In this document: positions 25,732-36,134 of the stretch, piece after piece | How positions within the stretch are numbered: the first letter of the stretch is position 1 | Layout of the letters: every line of letters starts with the position of its first letter | From: Bifidobacterium crudilactis | GTDB lineage: Bacteria; Actinomycetota; Actinomycetes; Actinomycetales; Bifidobacteriaceae | Direction: 5' to 3' | DNA length: 64,000 bases | NCBI RefSeq assembly: GCF_000738005.1 | Contig: NZ_JHAL01000001.1 | Coordinates: 369,108-433,107 of the forward strand | Made by a program: the position numbers and the translations under genes | Notes under the pieces: generated by a model | Database searches by the model: none | Seen by the model: only the letters and a program-made list of their open reading frames with translations | Told to the model about the DNA's origin: nothing

Positions 25732-26993
25732 CGGCTGTAGATGAGATTATCGCCCGCCTCGACGCACGACAGACCTGCGACACCGGTCTCACGCTCGACC
25801 CCTGGGCATTCGACAATCCCCAATCCCGGAACTCGTACGGTCCTGGTGCGTCCATTACGGACAGCATCCCTCGTTCCGCGCCGAGACAAGGGCTGCTCCC
25901 CGAACTGTATCGGCACTCGACCGACGATGAGCTCCGAGAGCGTATCGTCTCGGCCAAGGCGACATTGGGCAGCAGCCTGCTGATTCTGGGGCATTACTAC
26001 CAGCGTGACGAAATCATCGAGCACGCGGACTTCGTCGGAGACTCGTTCCAACTGGCGAAGAACGCCACCGAACGTCCAGATGCAGAGCACATCGTCTTCT
26101 GCGGTGTGCACTTCATGGCGGAAACCGCGGACATCCTCTCCACCCCCGAGCAAAGCGTCACACTGCCCAACCTGTCCGCAGGATGTTCGATGGCGGATAT
26201 GGCGGATATCAATCAGGTCGAGGACTGTTGGGAGCAGCTTCTGGAGGCTTGCGGCTCAGGTGCGGCAGCCGATGGCCGTGCACCGATTGTCCCCGTAACC
26301 TACATGAACTCCTCGGCTGCGTTGAAAGCCTTCTGCGGAAGACACGGAGGCATCGTATGCACATCCTCGAACGCCCGGGCCGTGCTCGAATGGTCCTTCG
26401 CCAGAGGCCAGCGCGTGCTGTTCTTTCCCGACCAGCATCTAGGTAGGAACACGGCCGTGGCGATGGGCCTGGATGTCGACCGTATGCCCGTGTGGAACCC
26501 TTACAAGCCGATGGGCGGCGGAAGCCCGGCGACCTACCGGCAAGCCCAGATGATTCTGTGGAAAGGATTCTGCTCCGTTCACCAGCGTTTCACCGTCGAG
26601 CAAATCGAAGGTGCGCGTGCGGCCTTTCCCGGTGTGACGGTTATCGTCCACCCGGAATGTTCGATGGAGGTGGTCAACGCGGCGGACGGCACGGGGTCGA
26701 CCGCGTACATCGTCAAGAGGATAGAACAGGCTCCGGCCGGCTCGGCAATAGCGGTCGGCACGGAAATCAATCTGGTGAATCGACTTGCCGCCGAGCATCC
26801 CGACAAGACGATTTTCTGCCTTGACCCGGTGGTATGCCCATGTTCGACGATGTACCGTATACATCCCGCGTATCTTGCCTGGTCCCTCGACAGGCTGCTT
26901 GAAGGTGAAGTGGTGAATCGCATCACCGTGGACGGCGCTACGGCCGAGCAGGCGAAAATCGCTCTCGAGCGTATGCTCAGGGTGCACCCATGA
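25728..26993 (+). CDS. nadA: Quinolinate synthase
   Basis: 421 residues. NadA condenses iminoaspartate with dihydroxyacetone phosphate to quinolinate using a 4Fe-4S cluster. Cluster cysteines lie in AGCSMAD, HPECSMEVV and VVCPCSTMYRI, and the substrate region LGHYYQRDEIIEHADFVGDS is intact. It is longer than the ~350-residue E. coli enzyme because of an N-terminal extension of about 70 residues. It overlaps nrtR upstream and nadB downstream by four bases each, so translation is coupled. Confidence 0.95.
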   Translation: MTAVDEIIARLDARQTCDTGLTLDPWAFDNPQSRNSYGPGASITDSIPRSAPRQGLLPELYRHSTDDELRERIVSAKATLGSSLLILGHYYQRDEIIEHADFVGDSFQLAKNATERPDAEHIVFCGVHFMAETADILSTPEQSVTLPNLSAGCSMADMADINQVEDCWEQLLEACGSGAAADGRAPIVPVTYMNSSAALKAFCGRHGGIVCTSSNARAVLEWSFARGQRVLFFPDQHLGRNTAVAMGLDVDRMPVWNPYKPMGGGSPATYRQAQMILWKGFCSVHQRFTVEQIEGARAAFPGVTVIVHPECSMEVVNAADGTGSTAYIVKRIEQAPAGSAIAVGTEINLVNRLAAEHPDKTIFCLDPVVCPCSTMYRIHPAYLAWSLDRLLEGEVVNRITVDGATAEQAKIALERMLRVHP

Positions 26994-29074
26994 TTGTTGT
27001 CATCGGTTCCGGCATCGCCGGTCTTTCTGCTGCGCTTGCCGCGACGGGTTCGATTGGCGGTGACGAGGCGAATTCGGTCCGAAGCGATGTGGAAGTGCTT
27101 CTGGTCACCAAAGGCCCATGGCTGGAATCCAACACGTACCACGCACAGGGTGGAATTGCGGTCGCCTTGTCCCAGGATGACGACCCGCGCCTGCATGCCG
27201 AGGACACCTTGGCCGCAGGTGCCGGTCTTTGCGACCCGCAAGCCGTCGATATCCTTACCGCAGAAGGTGTGATGCGGATGCGGGAGCTGATTCGCGCAGG
27301 CGTGCGTTTCGACCGAGGTGAGGACGGCAGACTCCTAAAAGGTCTTGAGGCGGCGCATTGCCAGCCGAGGGTCGTTCATGCTGGAGGTGACGCGACCGGT
27401 CGGATTGTGGAAGAGGACGTTGCCGCTCTGGTGCGTGACGACCCCCGAATTCACGTGCTCGAATACGCTTTTCTTGAAGACCTCATCGTCACAGGGGGAT
27501 GCGTCGTCGGAGTCAGATTGCTTCTCGAACCGTGTGCCGAATCCTCCGACGGTTTGGACGCGGACTCTCTGGTGCAGGATATTCGCGCCAGGGCGCGGCA
27601 AGGGCCGCAGACCAATGCGAATGATGCCCACGACGCTGACGGTGCACGTGACGCGAGGGAGATTGACCTCGACGCACAGGCCGTGATTCTCGCCACCGGG
27701 GGTTCGGGTCAGTTGTATCCCTACACCACCAACCCAGCTATCGCCACGGGGGACGGAGTCGCCGCGGCATGGCGTGCCGGTGCGGAAGTCGCCGATTTGG
27801 AGTTCTATCAGTTCCATCCGACCGCGCTTGCTGTGGGCGCGCACTTCCTGATTTCGGAAGCGGTACGTGGGGAAGGCGCTCGTCTGCTTGATGAACACGG
27901 CCACCGATACATGCCGGAGGTGGACGAACGTGCGGAGCTCGCTCCCCGCGATGTGGTGGCGCGGGCTAACTATTCGGTGATGCGCCGACAGTCGGGGAGA
28001 CCCGTATTCCTGGACGTATCCACGTTGAGACCCGAATGCTCCGAAGTCGAAAACATCGTGTCTGCAAGCACTGTTTCCGAAAGCACTGTTTCCGAAAGCG
28101 CCAGCACTGTGTCCGCAAGTACGGTGCCTGAACGCTCGCAGATATCCGCCGAGCCCGCAGACTCGCGAGAATTGCGGCGCGAAGCACTCAAGCGATTCCT
28201 GAGCAGGCGATTCCCGACGATTGATGCGATGACGCGTTCTCTCGGATTCGATTGGAGTGCCCGGGCATTACCGGTCACCCCTGCGGCGCACTACTCCATG
28301 GGAGGCATCTGCACGGATGTCTGGGGAAAGACGAATCTGCCGGGCTTGTTCGCAGCCGGCGAGTGTGCACGGAGCGGAGTCCACGGGGCGAATCGCCTGG
28401 CATCGAATTCCTTGCTTGAAGGTCTGGTATTCGGGCATCGGGCAGGTCTTGCGGCACAGGCATACATCGCCGAAGGGATTCCTGCATCCGCTAGTGAGAT
28501 GGACGAAGCGGCACGCGTGCCGACTCAAGCGGTCATCGAACTGGATATGCCGATTTCGACTGAGACCTACACGTCAGCTGCGTCGGAGACGTCGGCTGAG
28601 GCGGACATGTATCCATGTCCGGCAGACTGTGAAACCACAGAATACACGGATGACGGTGGGAACGCCGCTAACGACGCCGGCAATCAATGGAGCAGGGAAC
28701 GCATACAACACGAAATGTGGAATCACGTCGGTGTGCTGCGGGATGCGTCCGGTTTGAGCCAGGCCGTTGCGCATCTCGGCGCGGCTCTGGCCGCAAGCGA
28801 GGCCCGCTGCAACGCTGAGCGGGATGAGACGCTCTCGTGCTCTGCCGCTGAGCGGGTGCATCAGTTGGAAAATCGCAACCTGATAACCCTCGGATATCTC
28901 AGTGCCGTCGCGGCCCTGCAGAGGCACGAGTCCCGCGGAGCCCATGCGAGAAGCGACTTCCCGCACGCGGCCGGCATCGGTGTCTCAACGCGATACAGGA
29001 AGGCTTCGTCGGAGCGACACGTATCGACCTCCGATTCCCAACCGTCGCCGAAGGAAAGGGGGATGACATGCTGA
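26990..29074 (+). CDS. nadB: L-aspartate oxidase, enlarged by insertions
   Basis: 694 residues, against about 530-550 usual. The FAD-binding Rossmann motif VIGSGIAGLSAAL is at 4-16, HAQGGIAVAL near 46, ATGGSGQLYPYTT and FHPTAL follow, and the C-terminal helical domain contains the usual ENRNLITLGYLSAVAALQRHESRG. Two extra stretches account for the size: a Ser/Thr/Val/Glu tandem repeat near residues 355-390, and a Ser/Thr/Asp-rich segment near 520-565 before the helical domain. It makes iminoaspartate for NadA. Its stop overlaps nadC by seven bases. Confidence 0.93.
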   Translation: MIVVIGSGIAGLSAALAATGSIGGDEANSVRSDVEVLLVTKGPWLESNTYHAQGGIAVALSQDDDPRLHAEDTLAAGAGLCDPQAVDILTAEGVMRMRELIRAGVRFDRGEDGRLLKGLEAAHCQPRVVHAGGDATGRIVEEDVAALVRDDPRIHVLEYAFLEDLIVTGGCVVGVRLLLEPCAESSDGLDADSLVQDIRARARQGPQTNANDAHDADGARDAREIDLDAQAVILATGGSGQLYPYTTNPAIATGDGVAAAWRAGAEVADLEFYQFHPTALAVGAHFLISEAVRGEGARLLDEHGHRYMPEVDERAELAPRDVVARANYSVMRRQSGRPVFLDVSTLRPECSEVENIVSASTVSESTVSESASTVSASTVPERSQISAEPADSRELRREALKRFLSRRFPTIDAMTRSLGFDWSARALPVTPAAHYSMGGICTDVWGKTNLPGLFAAGECARSGVHGANRLASNSLLEGLVFGHRAGLAAQAYIAEGIPASASEMDEAARVPTQAVIELDMPISTETYTSAASETSAEADMYPCPADCETTEYTDDGGNAANDAGNQWSRERIQHEMWNHVGVLRDASGLSQAVAHLGAALAASEARCNAERDETLSCSAAERVHQLENRNLITLGYLSAVAALQRHESRGAHARSDFPHAAGIGVSTRYRKASSERHVSTSDSQPSPKERGMTC
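28067..28131. repeat. 15-bp coding tandem repeat in nadB
   Basis: AGCACTGTTTCCGAA occurs twice in perfect tandem (28067-28096), followed by degenerate copies to about 28131, giving STVSE-STVSE-SASTVSASTVPE in the protein. The unit length keeps the reading frame. Confidence 0.75.
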
Positions 29075-29931
29075 CAAGAGCACATGCCAGAGCAGTGATT
29101 GAAGCCGCTCTCGAAGAGGACGCGCCTTACGGCGACATCACCTGTGCATACGCGATGGATGGTTGCAGCAGAGGAAGCGCTCGACTGGTGGCCCGGGAAG
29201 CGGGCGTCATGAGCGGGGCTCAGGTCTTCGCGGAGGTTTTCGGCATTCAGAATTCCCGGAGCCATGTCGTTTCCCTGACGCAGGACGGCGAATCTTTCGC
29301 ACCTGGGCAAGTGCTGGCGGAGGTCGACGGATACGTCGGTGATGTGCTGTCTGCGGAACGCGTGGCGTTGAATTTCGTGCAGCGTATGTGCGGCATCGCC
29401 ACCATGACCGCAGCCTTCGTCGCAGCATCGGGCGGCTCCCATGCGCGGATAAGCGATACGCGCAAGACCACTCCGGGACTGCGGGCATTCGAGAAATATG
29501 CGGTCACATGCGGCGGAGGCGTGAATCATCGACAGGGACTTTCCGATGCGGTGATGCTGAAGGACAATCATCTCGCGGCGCTCGCCGCCCAGGGGCTCAG
29601 CGCAGGTCAGGCCGTCCGCCGCATCCGTTCGCAGGTCGGGCATACCACGCATATAGAAGTCGAAATCGACCGTCTGGACCAGTTGAACGATGTGCTCTCC
29701 GGGCATCCCGACAGCATCATGTTCGATAATTTCAGCACGGAGGATATGGCGGAGGGCGTGCGCAGAGTCGATGGCCGAGCAATCGTCGAGGCGAGCGGAA
29801 ACATGACGCTCGCGCGTATACCCGAAGTCGCAAAGACAGGGGTGGATATCATCTCCGTCGGAGCTCTGACGCATAGCGTCAGCAGTATCGACCTCGCTTT
29901 GGATTGGTCGGACCGCAATGCGCGACCCTGA
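29068..29931 (+). CDS. nadC: Nicotinate-nucleotide diphosphorylase (carboxylating)
   Basis: 287 residues, a normal length. DTRKTTPGLRAFEKYAV and CGGGVNHRQGLSDAVMLKDNH form the quinolinate and PRPP site with the conserved Arg, His and Lys. VEVEIDRLDQ-like and LDWS elements follow at the C-terminus. It converts quinolinate and PRPP to nicotinate mononucleotide, CO2 and PPi. The start lies inside the end of nadB and its end overlaps nadS by 14 bases, consistent with a tight operon. Confidence 0.95.
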   Translation: MLTRAHARAVIEAALEEDAPYGDITCAYAMDGCSRGSARLVAREAGVMSGAQVFAEVFGIQNSRSHVVSLTQDGESFAPGQVLAEVDGYVGDVLSAERVALNFVQRMCGIATMTAAFVAASGGSHARISDTRKTTPGLRAFEKYAVTCGGGVNHRQGLSDAVMLKDNHLAALAAQGLSAGQAVRRIRSQVGHTTHIEVEIDRLDQLNDVLSGHPDSIMFDNFSTEDMAEGVRRVDGRAIVEASGNMTLARIPEVAKTGVDIISVGALTHSVSSIDLALDWSDRNARP

Positions 29932-31108
29932 CGATTCGGTCCGGGCAGCAGGCAATCTGTATCTGGACTCGGCGGCAAGCGAAGCCGCAGACCCCGACGT
30001 CATCAAAGCCATGCTGCCCTACATGCTCCAGGAATACGCGAATCCTTCAAGCGTGCACGCACAGGGGAAGGCGGCCGCCGCCAGTTTGCGCAAGGCCAAA
30101 TCAGAAATCGCCGGTCATCTGGGCGCCAGGGCCGGAGAGGTGATAATCACGTCAGGAGGAACGGAATCAGACAACCTCGCCATCAAGGGGATAGCGATGG
30201 GGATGGCCGGAGGCGATGCTTCACAGGTCTCGCGCACGGATATCGTCATATCGGCGATTGAACATCCCTCAGTGCGGGAATCGGCGTACTGGCTTGAACG
30301 ACACTTCGGTTACCGTGTCAGGGAGGCTCCGGTCGACGCAGACGCCCGTATCGATCTGTCAAGGCTTCGGGAGATGGTCGGTGCGCGTACCGCACTGGTT
30401 TCGGTCATGCTGGCGAATAACGAGGTCGGTACGATACAGCCGATACGCGAGGTCGCGAGGATTGCCCATTCCTGCGGTGCCGTGATGCATACGGATGCGG
30501 TACAGGCCGCTGGACTGATACCCATCAGCATGGCGGATCTGGGTGTGGATGCGATGAGCATATCCGGCCATAAATTCGGAACGCCGAAAGGCATGGGGGT
30601 GTTGTTGTTGCGATCATCCGTGCCCTATGAGGCTCTGATTTCCGGAGGTGGGCAGGAGCGGGGAATCCGTTCGGGTACTGAGAACGTGGCCGCCGCCGTC
30701 GCGATGGCGGTGGCGCTTCGTAAGTCCTTGGGGGCCTTGGAGTCTCGCAACGCTCTGCTGCTGGATTCGGCTCATACGCTCTGCGAAGCCGTGAAGCGTG
30801 CGATTCCCGGCGTGATATTGACCGGCGACCAGAAGCATAGGCTGCCAGGGCACGTTTCCATGGTGTTCCCAGGTGTCTCGGGTGAGGCATTGCTGGTGGA
30901 GCTGGATGTGCTCGGCATCAGCTGCTCAAGCGCTTCGGCATGTGCGGCAGGGAGAACGCAGGCTTCGCCGACTTTGCTGGCCATGGGATTCGACCGCGTC
31001 ACGGCGAAGTCTTCTTTACGGATGACGTTCCGCAGGGCTCTCAGCACCACGGATATAGCGCTCATCGCCGGGCGTTTGAAGGATTCAGTGCACGCATTGA
31101 CGGTTTGA
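29918..31108 (+). CDS. nadS: Cysteine desulfurase NadS, probably for the NadA cluster
   Basis: 396 residues, a class V aminotransferase of the NifS/IscS type. DSAASEAADPDVIKAML opens it, the PLP lysine lies in SISGHKFGTPKG, and the catalytic cysteine in SSASACAAGRTQASP. Placement at the end of nadABC, overlapping nadC, is the known signature of NadS, which delivers sulfur for the NadA 4Fe-4S cluster. A general role in iron-sulfur assembly cannot be excluded. The stop codon falls inside an 8-bp tandem repeat. Confidence 0.88.
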   Translation: MRDPDDSVRAAGNLYLDSAASEAADPDVIKAMLPYMLQEYANPSSVHAQGKAAAASLRKAKSEIAGHLGARAGEVIITSGGTESDNLAIKGIAMGMAGGDASQVSRTDIVISAIEHPSVRESAYWLERHFGYRVREAPVDADARIDLSRLREMVGARTALVSVMLANNEVGTIQPIREVARIAHSCGAVMHTDAVQAAGLIPISMADLGVDAMSISGHKFGTPKGMGVLLLRSSVPYEALISGGGQERGIRSGTENVAAAVAMAVALRKSLGALESRNALLLDSAHTLCEAVKRAIPGVILTGDQKHRLPGHVSMVFPGVSGEALLVELDVLGISCSSASACAAGRTQASPTLLAMGFDRVTAKSSLRMTFRRALSTTDIALIAGRLKDSVHALTV

Positions 31109-31173
31109 AGCTGTGACGGTTTGAAGGTGTGAAGCTGTGAAGGTGTGAAGGTGTGAAGGTGTGAAGCTGTGAA
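31102..31173. repeat. 8-bp tandem repeat, nine units, spanning the nadS stop
   Basis: Nine successive 8-base units with consensus GGTGTGAA (variants GGTTTGAA, GCTGTGAA and GCTGTGAC). The TGA of nadS sits in the first unit. The unit number is probably unstable. Confidence 0.8.
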
Positions 31174-31210
31174 GTGCCTCTTTTGGGTGTATTTCGGCAC
31201 GTACTGCCGG

Positions 31211-31320
31211 TTGTGTAGGGATTTGAGACGGTATTCCGTTTCGGGAGCATCTGTAATCGCGGAATCATGGGGTTCTTGACGCCATGCCATGCGTGGTATC
31301 CGAATAATCCCTACACAAAC
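31211..31320. repeat. Dispersed inverted-repeat element, copy 2
   Basis: TTGTGTAGGGATT (31211-31223) and AATCCCTACACAAAC (31306-31320) bound an 82-nt interior without an ORF. In reverse complement the interior shares AAGAA and an ATTCCGCGATTAC core at the same offsets as copy 1. It lies between nadS and the converging tetR gene. Confidence 0.8.
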
Positions 31321-31388
31321 GGGTGCGCACGGGCATTGGTCTAGGATTCTAGGGTCTGGAGTACTGTCTGAGTACGGTTTGAGCAGGT

Positions 31389-32171
31389 CTAAGCAGGGTC
31401 TGAGGCTTCGTCATGGGTGGGTAGCGGCTCGGCGGGGTCGCTGTTGTTTCCTGAGGAACTCTTCTCGTCGTCGGATGCGTCATGCCCGCCCGCAGTGGAG
31501 TCCTTGCCGGGCTTATCCGCACTTCGTACAGGTGGTTTGCCTGTCGGATGTTTGCCTTCGAAGCGCAATGTGGGTTTGGCTTCCAGACGTGAGAGTCCGT
31601 TCCAGGCAAGGTTGACGATGTATGCGGCGAGCTGTTCCTTGCTGGCTTTACGACGGTCCGCCCAATACTGCCCCGTGAATACCGTCAATCCGACAAGCAT
31701 CTGGGCGTAATAGGGCACTGCTCGGGTCGAGAGCTTGTGGCGTTTGAAGGAATCGTCCAAAATCTCCTCGACGCGCAGGCTCACATCTCCGAGCAGGGAG
31801 CTGAAGGAACTGGAAGGGTCCGTTGTCGGAGAGTCGCGTACGAGTATCTGGAATCCCTCGGTGTGCTCCTCGATGAAGCTCAGCAAGGCGAGCGCCGTAC
31901 GTTCGACGATTCTTCTGGGGTGATCGCTGCTTGCGCTGAGGGAATCGTTCAGTGCGCTGGTCAGGGACTGCATCTCCCTGTCCACCACCACGGCATAGAG
32001 GCCTTCCTTGCCGCCGAAGTGTTCGTATACTATCGGTTTGCTCACTTTGGCGCTGGCGGCGATCTCTTCGACGCTTACCGATTCGAAGCCTTTGGAAGCG
32101 AATAGGGAGCGACCGACCTCGATCAACTGTTCGCGCCGCTGGAATGATGTCATTCGTGAAGATCCGCTCAT
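31389..32171 (-). CDS. TetR family transcriptional regulator
   Basis: About 260 residues from the ATG at 32171. The N-terminal helix-turn-helix is typical (QLIEVGRSLFASKGFESVSVEEIAASAKVSKPIVYEHFGGKEGLY), with a helical ligand domain after it and a low-complexity, acidic and Ser-rich tail of about 55 residues unusual for the family. It stands alone and converges on nadS. The divergent neighbour, a small membrane protein, starts 133 bases away and could be a target. Ligand unknown. Confidence 0.87.
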   Translation of the reverse strand: MSGSSRMTSFQRREQLIEVGRSLFASKGFESVSVEEIAASAKVSKPIVYEHFGGKEGLYAVVVDREMQSLTSALNDSLSASSDHPRRIVERTALALLSFIEEHTEGFQILVRDSPTTDPSSSFSSLLGDVSLRVEEILDDSFKRHKLSTRAVPYYAQMLVGLTVFTGQYWADRRKASKEQLAAYIVNLAWNGLSRLEAKPTLRFEGKHPTGKPPVRSADKPGKDSTAGGHDASDDEKSSSGNNSDPAEPLPTHDEASDPA

Positions 32172-32304
32172 GCACCCAGTTTCCCACATTGTTCGCCTCG
32201 ATACCGGTATCCGCACGGGCGCTCAGGGCGCGGCGTGTGGAGAACGCGCGGGGGTTCGGGACATGCCTGGGAATTATGTCCATGGAACTGGCAGAATATA
32301 TGAC

Positions 32305-32700
32305 ATGGTTTGGGCGATTCTCATTTGGTTGGCGGTGGTCATAGCACTCGTAGTGGTGGTGCTGCGTCTGGCGCGCGGTGAATCGCATCGAGGCGGATCG
32401 TATGAGCCCGTCGACGATATGCTGGAGAGCGAACAGGAAGCCCGGCAGGCCAGGAGCCCGCGGGTTGCGGGTACTGCCCCGTCATTCCAGCCCACGGGAC
32501 GCCCGAGGCACGAATACCGAGGTGATGACACCTTGGATTCGACGATGGAGAATCCCGTGTACGTGAATAACGCCTCGGTCGTCGAGGTGCGGGCGCTGTT
32601 CAAGCCCGAGGACAGTCAGGTCTTGAAAGCGGACGAAGGCGAGTCGCACAACGTCGTGCAGAGCAATCCCGACTCCGGCCCGTTGCGCCAGATTCACTGA
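32305..32700 (+). CDS. Small membrane-anchored protein of unknown function
   Basis: 131 residues: an N-terminal membrane helix (VWAILIWLAVVIALVVVVLRL, residues about 2-22), then a charged soluble tail rich in Arg, Glu and Ser without recognised domain. The ATG at 32305 starts directly at the helix; longer upstream frames overlap tetR on the other strand and lack support. It is the divergent partner of the TetR gene and precedes ftsY by 121 bases. No function is assigned. Confidence 0.6.
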   Translation: MVWAILIWLAVVIALVVVVLRLARGESHRGGSYEPVDDMLESEQEARQARSPRVAGTAPSFQPTGRPRHEYRGDDTLDSTMENPVYVNNASVVEVRALFKPEDSQVLKADEGESHNVVQSNPDSGPLRQIH

Positions 32701-32821
32701 CTTCTGAACGCCATCATGCTCTTCTCCTTGCGGTACCCCGGCGAAGGCCTGTGCTGATAGCTTGTGAAACGTGCTTCGTTTGTATAAGGGCGCTGTCCCA
32801 CTCCGTTTTTAGTGTTGTGGT

Positions 32822-34048
32822 ATGGATACAAAGCTGATTGTGGGCATTATCGTTGCCGTGGTTATCATTCTGGCGATTATCGTTACGATCGTCAGCATTC
32901 GGCGTGCGCGTCACCGGCATGATGTTGACGGGACGGGCGCCGCTGCGAATATCGGGCAGGGTGCCTCCGGAGGTCCGGATACGGCCGATGCTGCGGGTAA
33001 CGAACCCGGTCCCAGATTGCAGCCGGTGTCCGCCGAGGTGCTTGACCCTGCTGCGGCAGTTGTCGATGACCTTGCCAAAAGCGATGGGCACCCTTCCTCG
33101 GAGCTTCAGCGTCCCGAGTCCTCTGCGTCCAGACTGCTGCGCTTGCGCTCGCGTCTGGCGAAAAGCGCCAACCCCTTCGGCAAGGTTCTCTTCACCATTC
33201 TGACCAAGGACAATCTGACGGAATCCGATTGGGAGGATGTGGAGGACACCTTGCTGTTGGCTGATGTCGGGGCCGAGGCGAGCAGCCAGCTCGTGGACGA
33301 GCTGCGTTCGGATGCAAGGGTGACGGGCCAGAAGAATCCAGCGGAGGTGCGTGACCTTCTGCGGGGCAAGCTTCTGGAACTGGTCGACATCGGACAGGAC
33401 AGGTCGCTTGCGGCAAGCCGGGAACATGCCGATAAGCCATCGGTCATCATGATGGTTGGAGTCAACGGCACAGGCAAGACGACCACCGCAGGCAAGCTGG
33501 CCAGACTCTTCGTCGCGGAGTCCAAAAGCGTGGTGATGGGCGCCGCCGATACCTTCCGCGCCGCCGCTGCCGACCAGTTGGAGACTTGGGGGAACAAGGT
33601 GTCCGTGCCTGTCGTGCGTAGCGACAAGGATGGTGCGGACCCCGCTTCGGTCGCCTTCGAAGCGGCGGAACGTGCCGTGCATGACGATGCGGACGTGCTG
33701 ATCATCGATACCGCAGGACGTTTGCAGAACAAGGCGAATCTGATGGATGAGCTCGGCAAGATTCGTCGGGTGGCCGAAAAGACCGTGAAAGTCGATGAGG
33801 TGCTGCTGGTGCTTGATGCGACGACCGGTCAGAACGGCATGGCGCAGGCGAAGGTCTTCGCGGAGGCTATCGGCATCACGGGCATCGTGCTCAGCAAGAT
33901 GGATGGTTCCGCGAAGGGAGGCATCGTGATTTCCGTCCAGAAGGAGCTCGGCGTGCCCGTCAAGCTTGTGGGGTTGGGCGAAGGTCCCGATGACCTGGCT
34001 CCATTCGACCCTGATTCCTTCGTCGACGGGATTCTGGCCCAGAACTGA
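32822..34048 (+). CDS. ftsY: Signal recognition particle receptor FtsY
   Basis: 408 residues. A membrane helix at about 4-23 is followed by an acidic linker and the NG domain. GTPase motifs are GVNGTGKTTTAGKLARL near 213, DTFRAAAADQLETW, DTAGRLQ near 299 and SKMDGSAKGG near 358. It docks the SRP-ribosome complex at the membrane and works with Ffh, which is not in the window. The N-terminal helix instead of an amphipathic A-domain is usual in actinobacteria. The ATG at 32822 is the only sensible start. Confidence 0.95.
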   Translation: MDTKLIVGIIVAVVIILAIIVTIVSIRRARHRHDVDGTGAAANIGQGASGGPDTADAAGNEPGPRLQPVSAEVLDPAAAVVDDLAKSDGHPSSELQRPESSASRLLRLRSRLAKSANPFGKVLFTILTKDNLTESDWEDVEDTLLLADVGAEASSQLVDELRSDARVTGQKNPAEVRDLLRGKLLELVDIGQDRSLAASREHADKPSVIMMVGVNGTGKTTTAGKLARLFVAESKSVVMGAADTFRAAAADQLETWGNKVSVPVVRSDKDGADPASVAFEAAERAVHDDADVLIIDTAGRLQNKANLMDELGKIRRVAEKTVKVDEVLLVLDATTGQNGMAQAKVFAEAIGITGIVLSKMDGSAKGGIVISVQKELGVPVKLVGLGEGPDDLAPFDPDSFVDGILAQN

Positions 34049-34363
34049 GATTGCGGCGCGATGCGATGCACGCCAGGCGTCACGGATCAACTGAGCAGAG
34101 GACCGCGATATGCCCGCTAATCGTGCGATGCCTTGTGCAAACCAGTATGTGGTTGGCTAAGATAGCTTACGGGAGTAGGCAATTTACATATTCGTAACAC
34201 ACTGGAATGGTCACGGTAACCACGCGGACGTTGTATTGCTGCTGTTGGTTTCCTCAACGAAAACCATGTGAGAAGTCCGCCGGATCCCCGCCGGCGGTAT
34301 TGAGAACGACTGGTGATTCCAGAGAATCGGATCGCTCGTTTACGAACAGAGAGGGAGGTAGAC
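34049..34363 (+). promoter_or_regulatory. amt upstream region with a GlnR-like AC-N9-AC box
   Basis: TTTACATATTCGTAACAC (34183-34200) has the AC-N9-AC spacing and GTAAC half-site of actinobacterial GlnR boxes. It lies about 165 bases upstream of amt. No other gene is seen in this 315-base gap. Whether this genus uses GlnR, AmtR or another regulator cannot be told from the window. Confidence 0.35.
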
Positions 34364-35990
<1,627 letters not shown>

Positions 35991-36015
35991 CCCAATCATA
36001 TGAGATGAAGCATTG

Positions 36016-36048
36016 GAAGGCCCCGCACGTCAACCGTGCGGGGCCTTC
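36016..36048 (+). terminator. Terminator-like hairpin after glnK
   Basis: GAAGGCCCCGCACG (36016-36029) and CGTGCGGGGCCTTC (36035-36048) form a perfect 14-bp stem with a 5-nt loop. It lies between glnK and glnD, so glnD may depend on read-through or on its own promoter; TATAAT occurs at 36050-36055. Confidence 0.8.
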
Positions 36049-36134
36049 GTATAATCCGGGTCGCAAGAGCGCTGCTCCTCTGCTGACTCGGTGCCGGAGA
36101 GCTGTCCGGACAGTGAAAGATGGAGGATCAGACC

